Positions 30,980 through 43,890 are shown, counted from the first letter of the stretch. The stretch: 64,000 nt of DNA from Fragilariopsis cylindrus CCMP1102 (GCA_900095095.1 FMBT01000317.1:124001-188000); one strand, 5' to 3'. Made by a program: numbers and translations. The notes: generated by a model not told the origin, from the sequence alone.

Positions 30980-33900
30980 TCATTTCAAATCCGGCAGGCA
31001 CTGGCCGTCGTCGTTCGAATTGAAACAGCGGCTGACTTCGTGTTCGAGCAAGTTCCTCGTGGGATGTATCGAAATTCCTTTCTTAGACGCTCTCGTCACG
31101 AATTGTGAATGCCTCTCCGACAATGGAGTATGACCTGGTTTAATCTTTTTTTCTTCTTCTCCTAAAGTTTCTCCAAGAAGAACAGTGAGATCAGTGGTTG
31201 TCATGGCTTGATCAGGCGAGTAAAATGACGTATAAAGCTCCAAGGAATTTGTCGTTGTCAAATCACTGCGTCTGAAGTTAGTGCTACCGCTAAGCAAGTT
31301 TCATGGTACTGCTTTTCAGCAGCTAGATGCCGATCCCAGTCGTCTGCAATCGTATCCTTTACTCCATCCGTGTAAAATCCTCTTCGCTTCAATTCTGAAT
31401 CCATTACGGGGATTGATTCCTGAAGCTCCCCGCGGCTTCGGATATTTTCGTAAGCATCCAACTGCTCAAAGACAACGGTCGAAACCTCAATAGCAGAGAA
31501 ATCCCGGTCGAGTCCTTCGTAAGGGCCTGACTTAATCTGTCTACCAACATAGCCGGATTCAGCGAGGTTCTTAATTCCAACTACGTCGTTCGCATTCAGT
31601 GACATGGAGCATAAAGATTCCTTAAACTCATCAAACGCAATAGGGTTGTAAAGGCTGGATTGTAAATTCTCAGAGGGCTTGACGCATCGAATATACTCCT
31701 CGCGTGCTCTTTCATTGCGTCGATTAGTGTCACCAACGTAGCGATAGGAGGGAGACCGAGCATTTGATGGGGCTGCTGCTCTAAATGAGTTGATGCCATC
31801 ATCCGAAATCATGTTGCTGAACAAACCTCCTCAATGTAGGACGTTTTCGAGCTTCGAATCCATGAGATGATATGAATTGGTCTAAAGTTGAAAAATCCTG
31901 ATGTCCATCTCGGCTAGTAATAGGGTCCGATTTCGCCGCAGATCCGATTGGAGGCATTGGCCGTCCATACATATTTCGCCGAAACTCTGAGAGTTGCTCG
32001 TCTATATCCCCACTATGCTGAGCAGAATGACTTCTTCTTACTGGAGTAGCCCAAGACCTGGCAAAGAATCTATCAAATTGTGCCATCTTTTCAGGCTGAT
32101 ATAACCTTTCGAACCGTGGAGGTAGCATGGATTCTGACGGGCTTTTTCCGAGTTGCATCCACTACATGGAATATAACAGAATAATCTTTGAGTCCAAAAA
32201 GTACGAAACGAAGAATCTTCAGCAAAAGACGAATCATCACTTACCATGCGTTGTTGTACATTAACTTGAAGTGCTACCTTCCACCATGTTGATAATGCTC
32301 TGTTCTGCGATCTACACCGATCTCGAACTTTTTCTATTCTTCGTGAACGTCGCACAGAAATATCCGTAGTACTAGTATCATAATTATTTTGCCACTCGAG
32401 CACACCAAAACTCTTTTGGTATCCTTTCATTTCTTTCCCTATTTCAACATCAAGATTGTGCAGATAATAGTCAGTTTCCATCTCCCACAAAGGAATTTTG
32501 TGTCGATAGGGAATATAGTATCCAAGAAATAAGTTCCTGTCAAAAATCAAAACAAGAGAGAGAGAGAGAGAGAAGATGAGTATTGAGCTAATGAACCATC
32601 ATAAATGCAGAAAATATACAATATATGTCACGTACATGGCATCCTGTTTTAAGCGATCTGTGAATGCGTTACTGTAGTACCTTCTGATAGAAGTAAGAAG
32701 CTCTTTGTGCTAAATTGGACAGGATGATTTTTGAAAGGACAAAGATTAAATTAGTTACAATGATATTTTAACATAATAGAGTTTTTTTTTTTAATTATTC
32801 ACATAAACATAGAAATATTTCAAACACGTACCTTTCCAATCGGTCCGGCAATTGATTCGGACCTTTCCGCGGTGACTTTTTTGTGGGCTTCTGATCCTCC
32901 GTATTGAAGGGCGATATGATCTCCAATATCAACATACATGTCTATCAAAACGCGAACAATATTCGACGATGGATCTAACTTCGGGTTGCTGCGGATTCCC
33001 ATTACTACTAGCTTTAAATAATGAAAATAAATGAGTGTTAGGTATCTGTCCCTTTCGCTTCGATGAGACAAGAACGCTACTACTCATCCATATCAAAACG
33101 AGAACGAGACTTATATCGAAGCGTACCTGCTGTTCCATAGCTTCAACACCTGCACTAAATTGAGCGACATTGGTTCGATCAAGACAACTTCAAGAGGAAT
33201 CACGTGTCAGAAAATTAATGTTACTAGTGCACCTTCAGAAACTAGAAAAAAATGATTCTTGGGCTGATTAGCTGACCAAAATCTTAGGCACTTTGTGCTA
33301 AAGACAACTTACTCAATACAATTGGTTCGTAATACACCTGTCTGTTCCATTGCAAACGTAGGAATACCAATCTTTGCAGAAAAGGTTGAAGCTGCTTGAT
33401 AATCCATCTCGTTGAAAGGTTCGATGTTCCCACCCTTCGTTATTTTCCACTGTGGTGCACTGCAAAAGAATCCTGTCTGGTTCACCGCCCACGTCGAAAC
33501 CTCATTCAATGAAGTACTAACATCCAAATGACGATGTTTACTGATATGTGAGTAATCAAGTGCACAGTATCGAATTTTATGTGATTCTGATTCAATACTA
33601 AGATTTAAGTGATCGATGGCATGCCGATACTCATTACCCACGCGGACTTCTCGTTCTCTCTTTTCGCTCTGTTTGACCAAATCGAGAACAACAATCGGGG
33701 AACCGTAGCGTTTTAAAAGATCCTCAAAATGTAATTGGGTCGCAGTATATGTAGGGTCCACTCGATTCAACTCAATAGGTGGTTTTGGCATCGTAACGGA
33801 TGATTCTTGCGTCCAAAACGTTGGGATGGACCCTCTAACTTGCAAGTACGAGCTGAATACACCATTAGATACTGCCTTCGATTCATCATGTACTATTTGC

Positions 33901-35159
33901 TCATGCTCAACATCATTGGCGACCTTGCCCTGTTCATTTACTCCACGTTTCAAGTACCGTGTACCAGCAAAGTGCCGAGATCTTCGTGCCAGGAGAATCA
34001 CATTCAGAGACCTACCATAATCGTTGAGCTTTTTCTGAACGAAGGCCCCGTGAATAACGGGCAATTGCCAATGATAGCTAGAAAGTGAATTGGTGCATTC
34101 CTCTAACTCTCTCGTCAAAAAGTAATTCCAGGCAAACATATCCTTGAAAGGTGGTGGGGGGAAAGGTTGACTTGTGTTGGATAAAAAGTTTTCCTGTAAG
34201 CTTCTTGTCAGGTCATACGTATACGAGAAGAAGAAATTCTTAGTCAAATCCACAACTTGATACAGACCCTGATATCGTAATTCTGCAATTTCTCTATTGG
34301 TAAGACCAAGACCAACACTTCTCTTTCCACGATTCCACATGTTGAGTAAAACTGACGATGGGTCGGCATGGATATCCATTTCATTTGCTGATCCTCCAGA
34401 TACAGTCGCGGGTTTGATAGGAAATGTCTCGGTATTCTTGATTGTATATATTCCATTGCCCCCGATACTACCGACCTTGGCTCTTCGAGTAATCAAAGTG
34501 AGGTAGTAGCAGTCCAGAAATTTGATGAAACCCACAATACCGTATGCTTTGGCGATTGGTTTTAGACCACCTCCTCCTCCACCACCACCACCACCACCCC
34601 CATCCTCTACGGAAACAGGCCTATGATCTTCTCTTCTCAATCGATTTCCATCGTGAATCATATCCAACATTTCTTGAATTTCGGTTTGGCTATACACATT
34701 GGGATCTTCTGTAAGGAACTCGGATAAATTTCTCAAGGTAGGTTTGGAACTATGGGCGGCATCATTTAATACAGCTTGGTTATTAATTAAATGAGCAGAA
34801 TTAGTTGGAACAGGTGTTGTATCGGACAAATTACTGGTGTTGGAAGACGACATGTTAACTTGTGTAGGTTGCTGTTGAGCCCCTGCTGACACCTTATTTG
34901 TGTTGTCCTGTTCCGAAGAAACCGGCCGCTCAATGAGGGTTCTATCCATTTTTATCACACGATATTGAGAATTTTGTTTGTTACATCCTACCAAGTAATA
35001 ACTTTGGTTTGTGCAGAACAATTCATAACGCTCCAGCTTCCCAATGTAAGGATCCAGACTTGGATTCCCTTTTACATCATTACTTCTCTGGTTGTCATTT
35101 TTTTTCAGCCCTGTCGATGCCGATTTTGAAGTCAATATTGATGGAGAAAAACGAGGCAT
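30980..35159 (-). CDS. FIG4: SAC-domain phosphoinositide phosphatase, FIG4 type
   Basis: Six exons: 35159-33313, 33187-33127, 33011-32832, 32709-32636, 32536-32245, 32161-30980. N-terminal KLERYELFCTNQSYYLVG and YRVIKMDRT match FIG4. The SAC core includes AYGIVGFIKFLDCYYL, LTKNFFFSYTYDLTRSLQ, FAWNYFL, RHFAGTRYLKRGVN, NGVFSSYLQVRGSIPTFW and the split catalytic motif RTNCID-CLDRTN (Cx5R). Then DHIALQYGGSEAHK and RYYSNAFTDRLKQDAMN, as in FIG4. The long C-terminus (~1211 residues in all, human 907) is lineage-specific. FIG4 removes the 5-phosphate of PI(3,5)P2 and scaffolds PIKfyve at endolysosomal membranes. Two frame breaks in the last exon (near 31815 and 31275). Confidence 0.92.
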
Positions 35160-36952
35160 GTCTTTGTCTTCGATTGCGTCTGACGGGTCGTCGTCGTACT
35201 CGTACTCGTTCTTGACAAAGACGGAGACAAAGATAGTTTTCCATCTACCACTGGCATACTTTTCCTTGCTAATGGGATGGCGACCAACGATGATAAGGCA
35301 ATGTTATGGATGACAGCAATAACCTAAAAGAAATTGCAATGATGAATCATCGAATCGTCATTCGATCATTGCAATTGAAAAAAGTGTGTTACATGAATGA
35401 AGATCGGGTAACGTTATTTATTATGCATGTCATCATATATTCAATATTGTTCAAAATAATTCAGCAATTATAAGATACGGGACTGGATTTGATCACGGAC
35501 TCTATTTATTGACTAACTTCAAAAACTTATAACTTTAAAACTTTGTACTGTAACACATCGCAATTCAACAAGAAGTAGACAGGACATAGGGATCAATAGC
35601 AGCATGATCCAGCCTTTTTGAAGGTTGCGAGACAGCGATATATGGAAAACTACCACCATGATAACTATGATGACCAAACTGCAGCTGCTAATGGCGCAGA
35701 GCTGCCTTTATTTCACCGTTGGAAATAAATAGAAGAAGAAGCTACTACTGCTTTTAACAACTCAGTGATAACAAAGACAGCAATAATAAGTGATAACTAC
35801 GGCAACAATGCAATGTTCCTGCTGCTCTGTGTCTTTCCGCATAATCACATCACTAATGTACCTGTCCTTCCTGCCTATAGTAAATACGTGCTAGTGCGTC
35901 CGCTATGTTAATGGTAGTGGATGCAGTTGAACGTATACAACAGTAATTGCTCTGCTGCATCATCAAAGAATCAACGAAGCAAATTAAATTCATGTCCTGC
36001 CATGGATTAGACGGGTTGTGGTCTCACCAACAGTATCAGAAGAACTACAAGCACAGTGTAGGTAAATGATGTGTGCATTACATGCGTCATCATGTATAAA
36101 GTAAAACACTACAATGATCATAATGGATCGAATTGTTGTTGCTGGTAGACATCAGAAATATTTCTGCACCATGGTTGTATCAAAACAGATAAATACATGG
36201 TACTAAATAAAGTATCATCATAACAATATAGCTGTCACACGCAGGTGTCAAGCAACAGGGTAATAATTAGTTTTGCTAGTGACAGTCTGCCACTCCAAAA
36301 ATCCTTATAACAGGAAAAGCTGTTTAGTAACAAAGATAGCAAAAATAAGTGATGACTACAGCAACGATGTGATGTCTAGTGCTGCTCTTTGTCCTTGCAC
36401 ATCATCAAGCACTACATACTAAAAATTGTAGGCAGCATGACCTGGTGGCTCAGAATGAGCACTTTCCAAAAGATTCAGTGGTGGCATACACTGCAGCAAG
36501 ATCACAGCCATCATGGTTAACATGGACCTTCCTAGATAGGCTAGAGACTGGATTGAGCAAAATTTACAAGGAGTTGCATTGTGTCATGATGCCCATTGAA
36601 AATGTCAATCAGCATACAGTATTGTTGAACATGACAGATAGCATTGAAGGAGTTGCTGCACTGCACTTATCCTCAAGAATATCAAAGATCAAATGCTAGC
36701 CAACATTACTCAGGAAAACAAATCAATCATCTACCACCTACCTCAAGTCGTAAACACTGATGAATGCATAGAGTCTACACAGGATATTGAATTGTTTTTT
36801 GTAGTTGTTCTAGTTAAAATCCTAGCAAACAGTGTCATTTGACAGAGAATGAATCATTAAATGTGAGGGGTAGTTACTGTTTGTATACTGCATGATAGAG
36901 GTGGAGGAATAATAAGATACAGTAGATTATGATGACCTAGAATGCCCTTCCA
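35160..36952. other. Long intergenic region, no supported gene
   Basis: About 1.8 kb. An open frame at 36379-36699 has no recognisable domain. The segment may be old degenerate repeat sequence; nothing in it is assignable. Confidence 0.45.
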
Positions 36953-36985
36953 AAATAAAAAAATAAAAAAAATAAAAATAAAGAC
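36953..36985 (-). terminator. Pol III-type T-run terminator of the 5S gene
   Basis: On the minus strand, runs of four to eight T lie directly downstream of the 5S RNA sequence, as expected for RNA polymerase III. Confidence 0.75.
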
Positions 36986-36987
36986 AA

Positions 36988-37106
36988 GAAGAGAACAACA
37001 CCTGGGATTCCAACGTGGTCCCCCACCGTAGCTCTAACCAGGCCCGAACATGCTTAACTTCGCTGAGCAGACGGGAAGCGGTGCTGTCATGTTGGTATGG
37101 TCGTTC
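36988..37106 (-). rRNA. 5S ribosomal RNA
   Basis: About 119 bases on the minus strand from GAACGACCATACC to about GGTGTTGTTCTC. Diagnostic segments: CTGCTCAGCGAAGTTAAGC (includes the internal control box A region, near 37051-37069), GTTCGGGCCTGGTTAG and GGTGGGGGACCACG. One copy in the window, not in an rDNA or histone array. The exact ends are estimated from the usual 5S length. Confidence 0.93.
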
Positions 37107-37310
37107 TCTCTGTTAACAATGAATTTTGGGTTTATAAACTTAATACTGACATACGCAGAATCCTATTGTTAGTACTGGCTACGTATTTTTTTAAGTGATG
37201 ATAGACTACGCGGACTATCACCTACCCGACTGGACTATCCTACAGAAGTCTAATCGAAAGCACTTCCATATCGTCGTCGAGCTATCACAAACACCATCAC
37301 GGAAAAAGCT

Positions 37311-37895
37311 ATGTCTTCCCCACTAGGCTCTTCAACTTCACCCAATCACCACCAAATCGGAAAGAGACCTGCCGAATCAAAGGCCGAAGTAGTTTATAAA
37401 ATATTCCCGAATGATTTGAATTCAGAAGGAACTGTTTTCGGGGGCGTCATCCTCTCATTGATGGATCGAACAGCGCTAGTGGTGGCGGAACGGCATAGTG
37501 GGAAGAGTTGTGTCACTGTTTCTATCGATGCTGTTCGGTTCCTTGCACCAGGACGCAAGGGAGACAACCTTATTTGTACGGCAGTTATCACGAGATCCTG
37601 GACATCTAGCATGGAAATCGATCTAAAAATTATTGCCGAACACCCATTCAGTGGAGAGACAAAAGAGATACTTGAGGCGTTCTTTACGTTCTGTGCATTT
37701 GACCAATGGGGAAAGCCAACCAAAATACCTGTACCAGCAGTTATCCCAGATACTGAAGAAGAACACCATCGATACGAAGAGGCCGGTATTCGAATGGAGG
37801 AACGATTGGCAGCCACCAAAGGTCGGAAGGAAAGGAAAGCTTCTTTCTTAGCCAATGGACGAAAAAAACCTGCGAACATTCAGAGTAAACTATGA
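37311..37895 (+). CDS. Hotdog-fold acyl-CoA thioesterase
   Basis: Intact single exon, 194 residues. The 4HBT/ACOT core is clear: PNDLNSEGTVFGGVILSLMD (hotdog helix with GG and catalytic-region Asp), ALVVAERHSGKSCVTVSID, VRFLAPGRKGDNLI, a central strand TAVITRSWTSSMEIDLKI, then ILEAFFTFCAFDQ. Such enzymes release CoA from acyl-CoA. The Ser/Pro N-terminus is short and is not a clear targeting signal, so cytosol is most likely. The Lys-rich tail is poorly conserved in general. Chain-length preference cannot be told. Confidence 0.88.
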   Translation: MSSPLGSSTSPNHHQIGKRPAESKAEVVYKIFPNDLNSEGTVFGGVILSLMDRTALVVAERHSGKSCVTVSIDAVRFLAPGRKGDNLICTAVITRSWTSSMEIDLKIIAEHPFSGETKEILEAFFTFCAFDQWGKPTKIPVPAVIPDTEEEHHRYEEAGIRMEERLAATKGRKERKASFLANGRKKPANIQSKL

Positions 37896-38211
37896 CCAAA
37901 AGTAATATATTTCACTTTTTTACAAGGCTTACAATTATCGCTCTTAACTACAGTAACCCAAGTAAAATAAATCTATATCATTGCAATAAACTTCTCCACT
38001 CCATCGCACAATAATAATAATAATAATAATACGATTACGCCATAACAACAGTTAATTGATGTCGGTCCGAAGAGCAATCATTGCAAGGAATATTCTAAAC
38101 TTTTGGTACTTGCGCCAGTACTGTAATTCTCACTCGCAATATCACCCATTACACGGGTTTAATGTTCAATGCTGTAAGGAGTTGTTGAAGTGAGTTGAAC
38201 GTTCAATCGAC
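37896..38211. other. Intergenic with ATA trinucleotide run
   Basis: About 316 bases between convergent units. An (ATA)n tract lies near 38010-38031. Nothing else. Confidence 0.4.
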
Positions 38212-39280
38212 TTAAACTGAAAGAAACCTGTAACCTGCTGGTATTAATAGTTGTATATTCAATACGAGGTATTTACTAATGATGCTTGTGATTGGATTTG
38301 CGTGTACGTTTCCAGGAAATGGTTTATATTTGATGTTTACGCCTTTAGAAGTTAACGTTTCCTTCTTTGATGCCAGCTTTTTCAATCGTTTCGGCCCTGT
38401 CCGATAAGACTTAGGCGGAAGGCCAGCCAGATTCGGAACGGAATGAAAAAGCAAGTGGCATTTGATGCATGACGGCTTGTGACATTGTTCTACAGATGCG
38501 CTCAGGGCATACTAATGACCTCGCGTTTGCTGTCAAGCATGCGAACTCGAATCTTAGTAGTTTCCGTAGATGGTAGGTGGTAGCAGCATCTGTCGGTGAT
38601 GGGAACTGAGAAGGGTCAATCCATATATTACCACTCGCCGCCTCCGTTCCAAGCACATTATCCCCGAAATATAGAGCGGTTTTAGAACCTTGTTGAACGA
38701 TGACTGAATTATTTCCTTGAATGGGACGGATTTGCGGGGAAAGCCAACATCTTTTACCTTTTTACAAGAGAAGTATTCGTTCAACTGCTTTGCGCTCTCA
38801 TTATCAGTGGCATTAGGGAACACAACTTTTGCTACTAAGATACCAATATCTCGAACGGTCAACTAATCTCTGATTGTTAGATTCAACGCCGTTTTTTTGG
38901 AGCCAACCTCGAATTTACCACTCCCGGTCTTGGCTGTTGGTCAATTATTTTCCTCATTGCACCAGGGAACGACAATAACTTTGCGCTGGGATTCCCACGC
39001 ATATCATTGTGGATATCGATTGCTACACGAGGCGCTATATGAATGAAAAACTCGTCGTTTGCCTCAATGACCATGCCACAGCAATATCCCATCTTTCCCC
39101 ACGTATAGCGTAGTCTAACAGTTACAGTCAAATTTCGGAGACCTTTCTTGCAGTCACGCCTTCCATTGAATCAAGACGCGAATGGATCGAATCAAGACGG
39201 CGATGTATTTGAATCAAGACAGGAACGCATTTGAATCAAGATGGGAATGTATTGAATCAAGACGCGAATGAATGAGGCTA
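38212..39280 (-). pseudogene. Frame-broken coiled-coil protein of unknown function
   Basis: Read right to left on the minus strand: an N-terminal run of heptad repeats (HSRLDSIHSHLDSN...), then KVSE, RLRYTWGKMGYCCGMVIEAN, HIAPRVAIDIHNDMRGNP, LVAKVVFPNATDNESAKQL, LYFGDNVLGTEAASGNIW, TYHLRKLLRFEFACL and a basic end. At least five frame changes are needed, more than in neighbours of this size, and one gap contains several stops. So this may be a true relic, not only sequencing damage. No domain family is recognised. It could be a mobile-element or effector-like gene, but nothing shows this. Confidence 0.4.
39166..39275 (-). repeat. 21-22 bp minisatellite, five copies, coding heptads
   Basis: Five near-identical units beginning GAATCAAGA(C/T). 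On the minus strand each encodes about seven residues of the form RLDSIHS, a coiled-coil heptad with Leu and Ile at a and d positions. Confidence 0.8.
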
Positions 39281-40800
39281 AAGCTATCTGTAATCACTTG
39301 TTCGAGTTTGCCAGTCATGGTGTGTCTTTCTGTACTTTGTGTTTAATGCTACTGTTACTCCTACATAGGTTCTTCTTATTCAGGTCTTATAGTGCCGCTC
39401 AGAAGCGTTGCCCTACAGTATGTGTACATTGTGTCGTAATCCTATTCAAAACTACAGGAAATAAACAATTGCATATATGTAGTATTAACTATCAGCTACT
39501 TCTTTAATGTTAATTTTGTTTTGATGCTATTGCACATTAACAACAAGAAACTAAGGGCGGGAAATTATATTTAATATCCTATCTAAACCTGCTCTCCTTC
39601 CTTTTCAAAATGGTAGTAAGCAGTCTCATAATTCTAGTGGAATGCGTCACCAGTATTTTCACATGATGTTACGGGTGCTGTGCCATACTTGGTACAGTAA
39701 CGGCCAATCAATCAACGTCTTTGAGAACGCCTTCTTCTTCATTGTTCATAGAGACTTCCATCAACAGAAGCCAGCTGATATTTTCAGGACTATCCAGCAG
39801 ACAATGCTTTAGGGATTGCACCAGTAATGAGACTTCTACCACTTGCCAACGGGGCTACCACTTTGACTCAAAATTCTTTGATGGGAATTGATCATTCTTT
39901 TAATCAATCAGATATTTTTACTTATATTGATTATTTATCAGCTACATGCGATGAATACACTACTTACTATTCTTGAGTCCACTCGGGACCATGATGTTGA
40001 ATCCAACTTGCTGCTACATAGTACAATGGATGGTTTAACAAGTTGATTTATTATCGTAGTATACCATTGAATAATGAACATTATGGATCAATTTTTGTGT
40101 CAGACATGTATATATATACTTCTTCTTAGCTAATGCTATAATGGGGAACTATCAACATCATAATAGAGCATCTCCACAGCACCATTTCTTGTTTTAACAA
40201 GAATAAAGCATGTTGTCATGCATGGTACTAATAATGCTGTATGATTTTCTCACCAAATTTGGTGAAAAAAGAATAGATTTTGGATATCCATGATGAGTAA
40301 TGGATTGATGATGCTTGTTGAATATATATACATTATGATGTGATGTTGTTCATCATCATTGTTGTTGTAAGAATTGATCCAATACTTCATTCAATTTGAA
40401 TTCTTGCCACAAGATGACAGCAAGAATAGCTTTTTCTCCATCTTTGCAGGGTTATGTTCAACACCTACAGAAGTTGATTGTGGTAGCTAAAGTGAAATAT
40501 ACTCTATTTCTAATTCCATGCCTTCTCTTATCGCGGTGCGCCAGTTTTTAGTAACGGTGAGTGTTGATGCGCGCCGGTTTTTTCATACAATTTGACTGAG
40601 GGAAAAGAGCAAAGAAAAGCAAAGAGAAGGAAAACGCGCTCTCTCGTGACTCGGCAGGCTCGTTTGATTGATTCAATCATAAACGCCTCGATTTTTTATG
40701 ATTTTGGGTCGAAAAAACAAAAAGAGTGATCGTTCATAAAACACGCAAATCGCACACAAAATACCTTTTTTTCTAATCATCAATTAAAAAAACTATCAAA
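39281..40800. other. Intergenic, contains histone H1 promoter
   Basis: About 1.5 kb, no gene supported. A GC-rich patch at 40534-40580 (GCGGTGCGCC, GATGCGCGCCGG), about 230 bases upstream of the H1 start, stands out in AT-rich surroundings and may be a promoter element. Confidence 0.45.
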
Positions 40801-41687
40801 ATGGCTACCCTCATCATCGTCAAAAAGGCAATCTTGGAAATGAAGGACCGTACTGGTTCTTCTCTCCAAGCAATCAACAAATGGTGTGCTACTAACGAAA
40901 AGGTGCGTTAAAGAATTAGAGTTGTATCGTTGCTTTTAATCGTTTTACATACCATTTTATGTTTCAGCAAATTTTGTTTTTCGAAAAAACCACGCGTAAT
41001 ACTTGAGATTTTGACCTGGCATGAGAAAATAAAATGTCCATATCATCGATTACACATTGATTTGAATAATGATACTTATATCTACTGATAGCTACTTTAC
41101 ATGCGAACACAAGTATAAAGTTTGGTGTATACTGATTGCTTTCTGTCATTTTTATGACCGTTACTACTTTCACAAGACGTCTACGCAACTTTTACGTACA
41201 TCCAGTAGTACACAACGACGACGACATTTTTTCATAGACTTTCCGACCTTTAAACCTTTCATAACATGTTTCTCACAAATAAAATCATTTCACCCTATTC
41301 AATTTATCTATGCAGAAGGAGATCAAGAAGCATGTTATGAGTGCTGCTCTCAAGAAAGGAGTTACTGACGGAGTTTTAGTCAAAGTCAAGGCATCGTACA
41401 AATTAAGTGCTGACGCCAAAAAGGATATGACGAAGAAGCCAAAGGCAAAGAAGGCTGCACCAAAGAAAAAGGCTGCCCCTAAGAAAAAGACCACCACAAG
41501 AAGAAGGCTGTCACAACAAAGAAAAAGACTGCCACCAAGAAGGCAACCACCACCGCAAAGAAGACTGCACCTAAAAAGAAGGCGGCAACCAAGGCAAAGC
41601 CTGCCGCAGCAAAGAAGGTAGCACCTAAGAAGAAGACCGCACCAAGAAAAGACCACCACCAAAAAGGTAGCACCTAAGAAGAAATAG
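40801..41687 (+). CDS. Linker histone H1
   Basis: Exons 40801-40902 and 41316-41687, intron inside the globular domain. The winged-helix H1/H5 domain is LIIVKKAILEMKDRTGSSLQ, AINKWCATNEK, KEIKKHVMSAALKKG, LVKVKASYKLS. The tail is Lys/Ala/Thr/Pro-rich with AAPKKK, TTKKK and VAPKKK motifs, ending VAPKKK. Breaks near 41495 and 41640 interrupt the tail and are repaired by small insertions, giving about 157 residues. H1 binds linker DNA and compacts chromatin. The gene has an intron, so it is not a replication-type intronless histone gene. Confidence 0.9.
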
Positions 41688-42625
41688 ACAGTCAGGAGAT
41701 GATTTATTGCACGCAATTTTCCTGCGTGGGGGGGAATCACCTGGGACGCATTTGGTTTTTTACGTATACGTATACTCGTCTTTTAAGTGGAAAAGGTCAA
41801 AATTAACACTGTGTGGCCTAAAGAAAAAGAAATGTAAATCTACGGTTTGCTTTGAGAATTGGATATAGAGGACAGGGGTATCTTATTCTGTAGACTGTAA
41901 GAATAAACACGTTATTAAATATTCTTTTTGAACATTACTATTACTTCCTTTTAGTACCTGGACACAGTCATTTACATTTAGTTTATTAGTTTCACAATTT
42001 TCATAAATTGAATGAAATAGCGAGCGACGATGGCCGGACACAAAATCAAAAAACATCACAACTTTTGCGCGATCAACAAAATCAAATCGTGACTAACGCA
42101 TATATCAGTAATCCATGACTGAATTTTTATGACAAATTATATGGAAAGGGGGCGGGAGAGGTCGTCTTAAAAGTACGAAGAGGATTTTTGTTACTGTAGC
42201 ACCTCCTCCCCCTCCCTGTATTTATTTGGCGCACTTAGAATTTTAATGTTTCCGTTCACGCACGCTAGCCGTGGAGGATTAGGTTAAGTAGAAATAGACC
42301 GCATTTAATGATGCATGTACAATTAGCTGAAATAGAACGCATTTATGTATGTAAAAAAACTGATTCAATTTGCTACAGTTATTGATGCCAACAGCACATA
42401 AGAATCACAAAACTCCTCAATATCGTCGCGTACATCATTGAACTAGTACCTCTCTTTTTTGTGTGTAAAAATCTAGCTAGAATCAATCTAGTTAGCACTT
42501 GTGATATCGACCAGATTCAGATTGGTACAGAGGTGCAGAAATTTCTTACTGGACTAACTCCATGGACCATCTGTATTTTTTTTTTCCCAGTGTAGTGGTA
42601 CTAAAATAAACGAGGAACGACAACC
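41688..42625. other. Intergenic, nothing recognised
   Basis: About 940 bases between two + strand genes. A C-rich patch near 42200 (CACCTCCTCCCCCTCCC). No gene seen. Confidence 0.5.
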
Positions 42626-43890
42626 ATGAGATTTTTCCAAAAGCGTAGTGTTGTCGATATAGGCGAAAACAAGAGTGGAAGCAAATGGCATGCGCCGTAT
42701 GCGTCTCAAAGAAAGTATCCACTTTCAAATTATAATATTACCATGAACGACAACAATGACGACGACAACGAACAACAACAACAACAACATGAGTCCATTG
42801 AAATGGAATATTCAAAGAATAGACAATCGCTTAGTGAATTGGTCCAGAAATTGAATTGTTCTGCGTCAAAGCAATCTAATAATAATAATGATGATAATGA
42901 TGAGATTTTACAACAGTCTTTTTCGGTTGTTGGGGGTGGTCGTCGAGATACAAAATGTAGATCCGACTCATACCTACCGAATCAAAGTGTCAGTTCTCGT
43001 TCTCAACATCAGCAACATCAGCAGCAGCAACAGCAGCAGCAACATCAGCAAAAATGGGATCCATCGTCATCGCAAATAAGTATTGGTGGGTTTGGTGGGT
43101 CGTCATCAAATAATATAACGAGACCGGTTCTCATTACTGTCAAAGATGGAGGATCTGTAGACGAGCCTAGTAGCGACGCCGCTACTTCTCCCTTGAAAGA
43201 TCAACCGAATACTATGCCTGTGTTGGAATTGACGAGTAGATTTATTGTAGATGATCTTCATCATCAGCAGCAGCAGCAGCAGCAGAAGTCATCATTATCC
43301 GTCAATGTTAGTAATAAGACGGATAATAATAGGAATAGTTCATCATCAAAACCATTCAGAAAAGTTGGTATGTCCGCAAGAAAAAGGGATAGTAAAAATG
43401 AATCATCTTTTGTTACTCCCAATAAACTAGAGATAGCACGAAAAGAAAGATGGCGACGTGGGATTGAAGTTGAAATGGAAAAACGTTTGACTAAGGAAAA
43501 GGGCAATACCAATAAGACACGATCAACATCAAGATCAAGATCAACAGTAGCAGGCGAAGGGGGTGGTGCTACTATAATGGTGGTGATAAAGACGATAATT
43601 CGTCGATTTATGCCGATTCTAATACACAGGGGAGTCAAACTACTGGGAATACAACTGATTTTAGTAGTATTGGGGATTCAATTTGGACAGATGCAACAGA
43701 CGAAACTGGGATGGGCCGATGCCGACGAGGACATTGTTCAAGTAATCAACACGTAGCTGAAAGTGTCGCAGAAGATTTTGGTACCTTTGCCAAGTTATTA
43801 TTAAATGATGGGTATGCATGTTTTGAAACAGCAGCTGATATAACGAGGGAAACAGTTGGTGGAATGAAAATACGTTCTCAACGAAGTTAA
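42626..43890 (+). CDS. Gln/Ser/Asn-rich protein of unknown function
   Basis: One exon. One base missing near 43567 breaks the frame; adding it gives 421 residues. Starts MRFFQKRSVVDIGENKSGSK. Poly-Gln/His runs (near 43010-43050 and 43260-43285) and a basic helix IARKERWRRGIEVEMEKRL. After the break the frame gives SIWTDATDETGMG and VAEDFGTFAKLLLNDGYAC, ETAADITRETVGGMKIRS, which look structured and probably define the family. No known domain recognised. The alternative downstream frame to 43756 is spurious. Confidence 0.65.

Noticed and set aside
36379-36699. 106-codon open frame upstream of 5S rRNA
   Set aside because: No known motif; only open frame of note in a 1.8-kb non-coding stretch.
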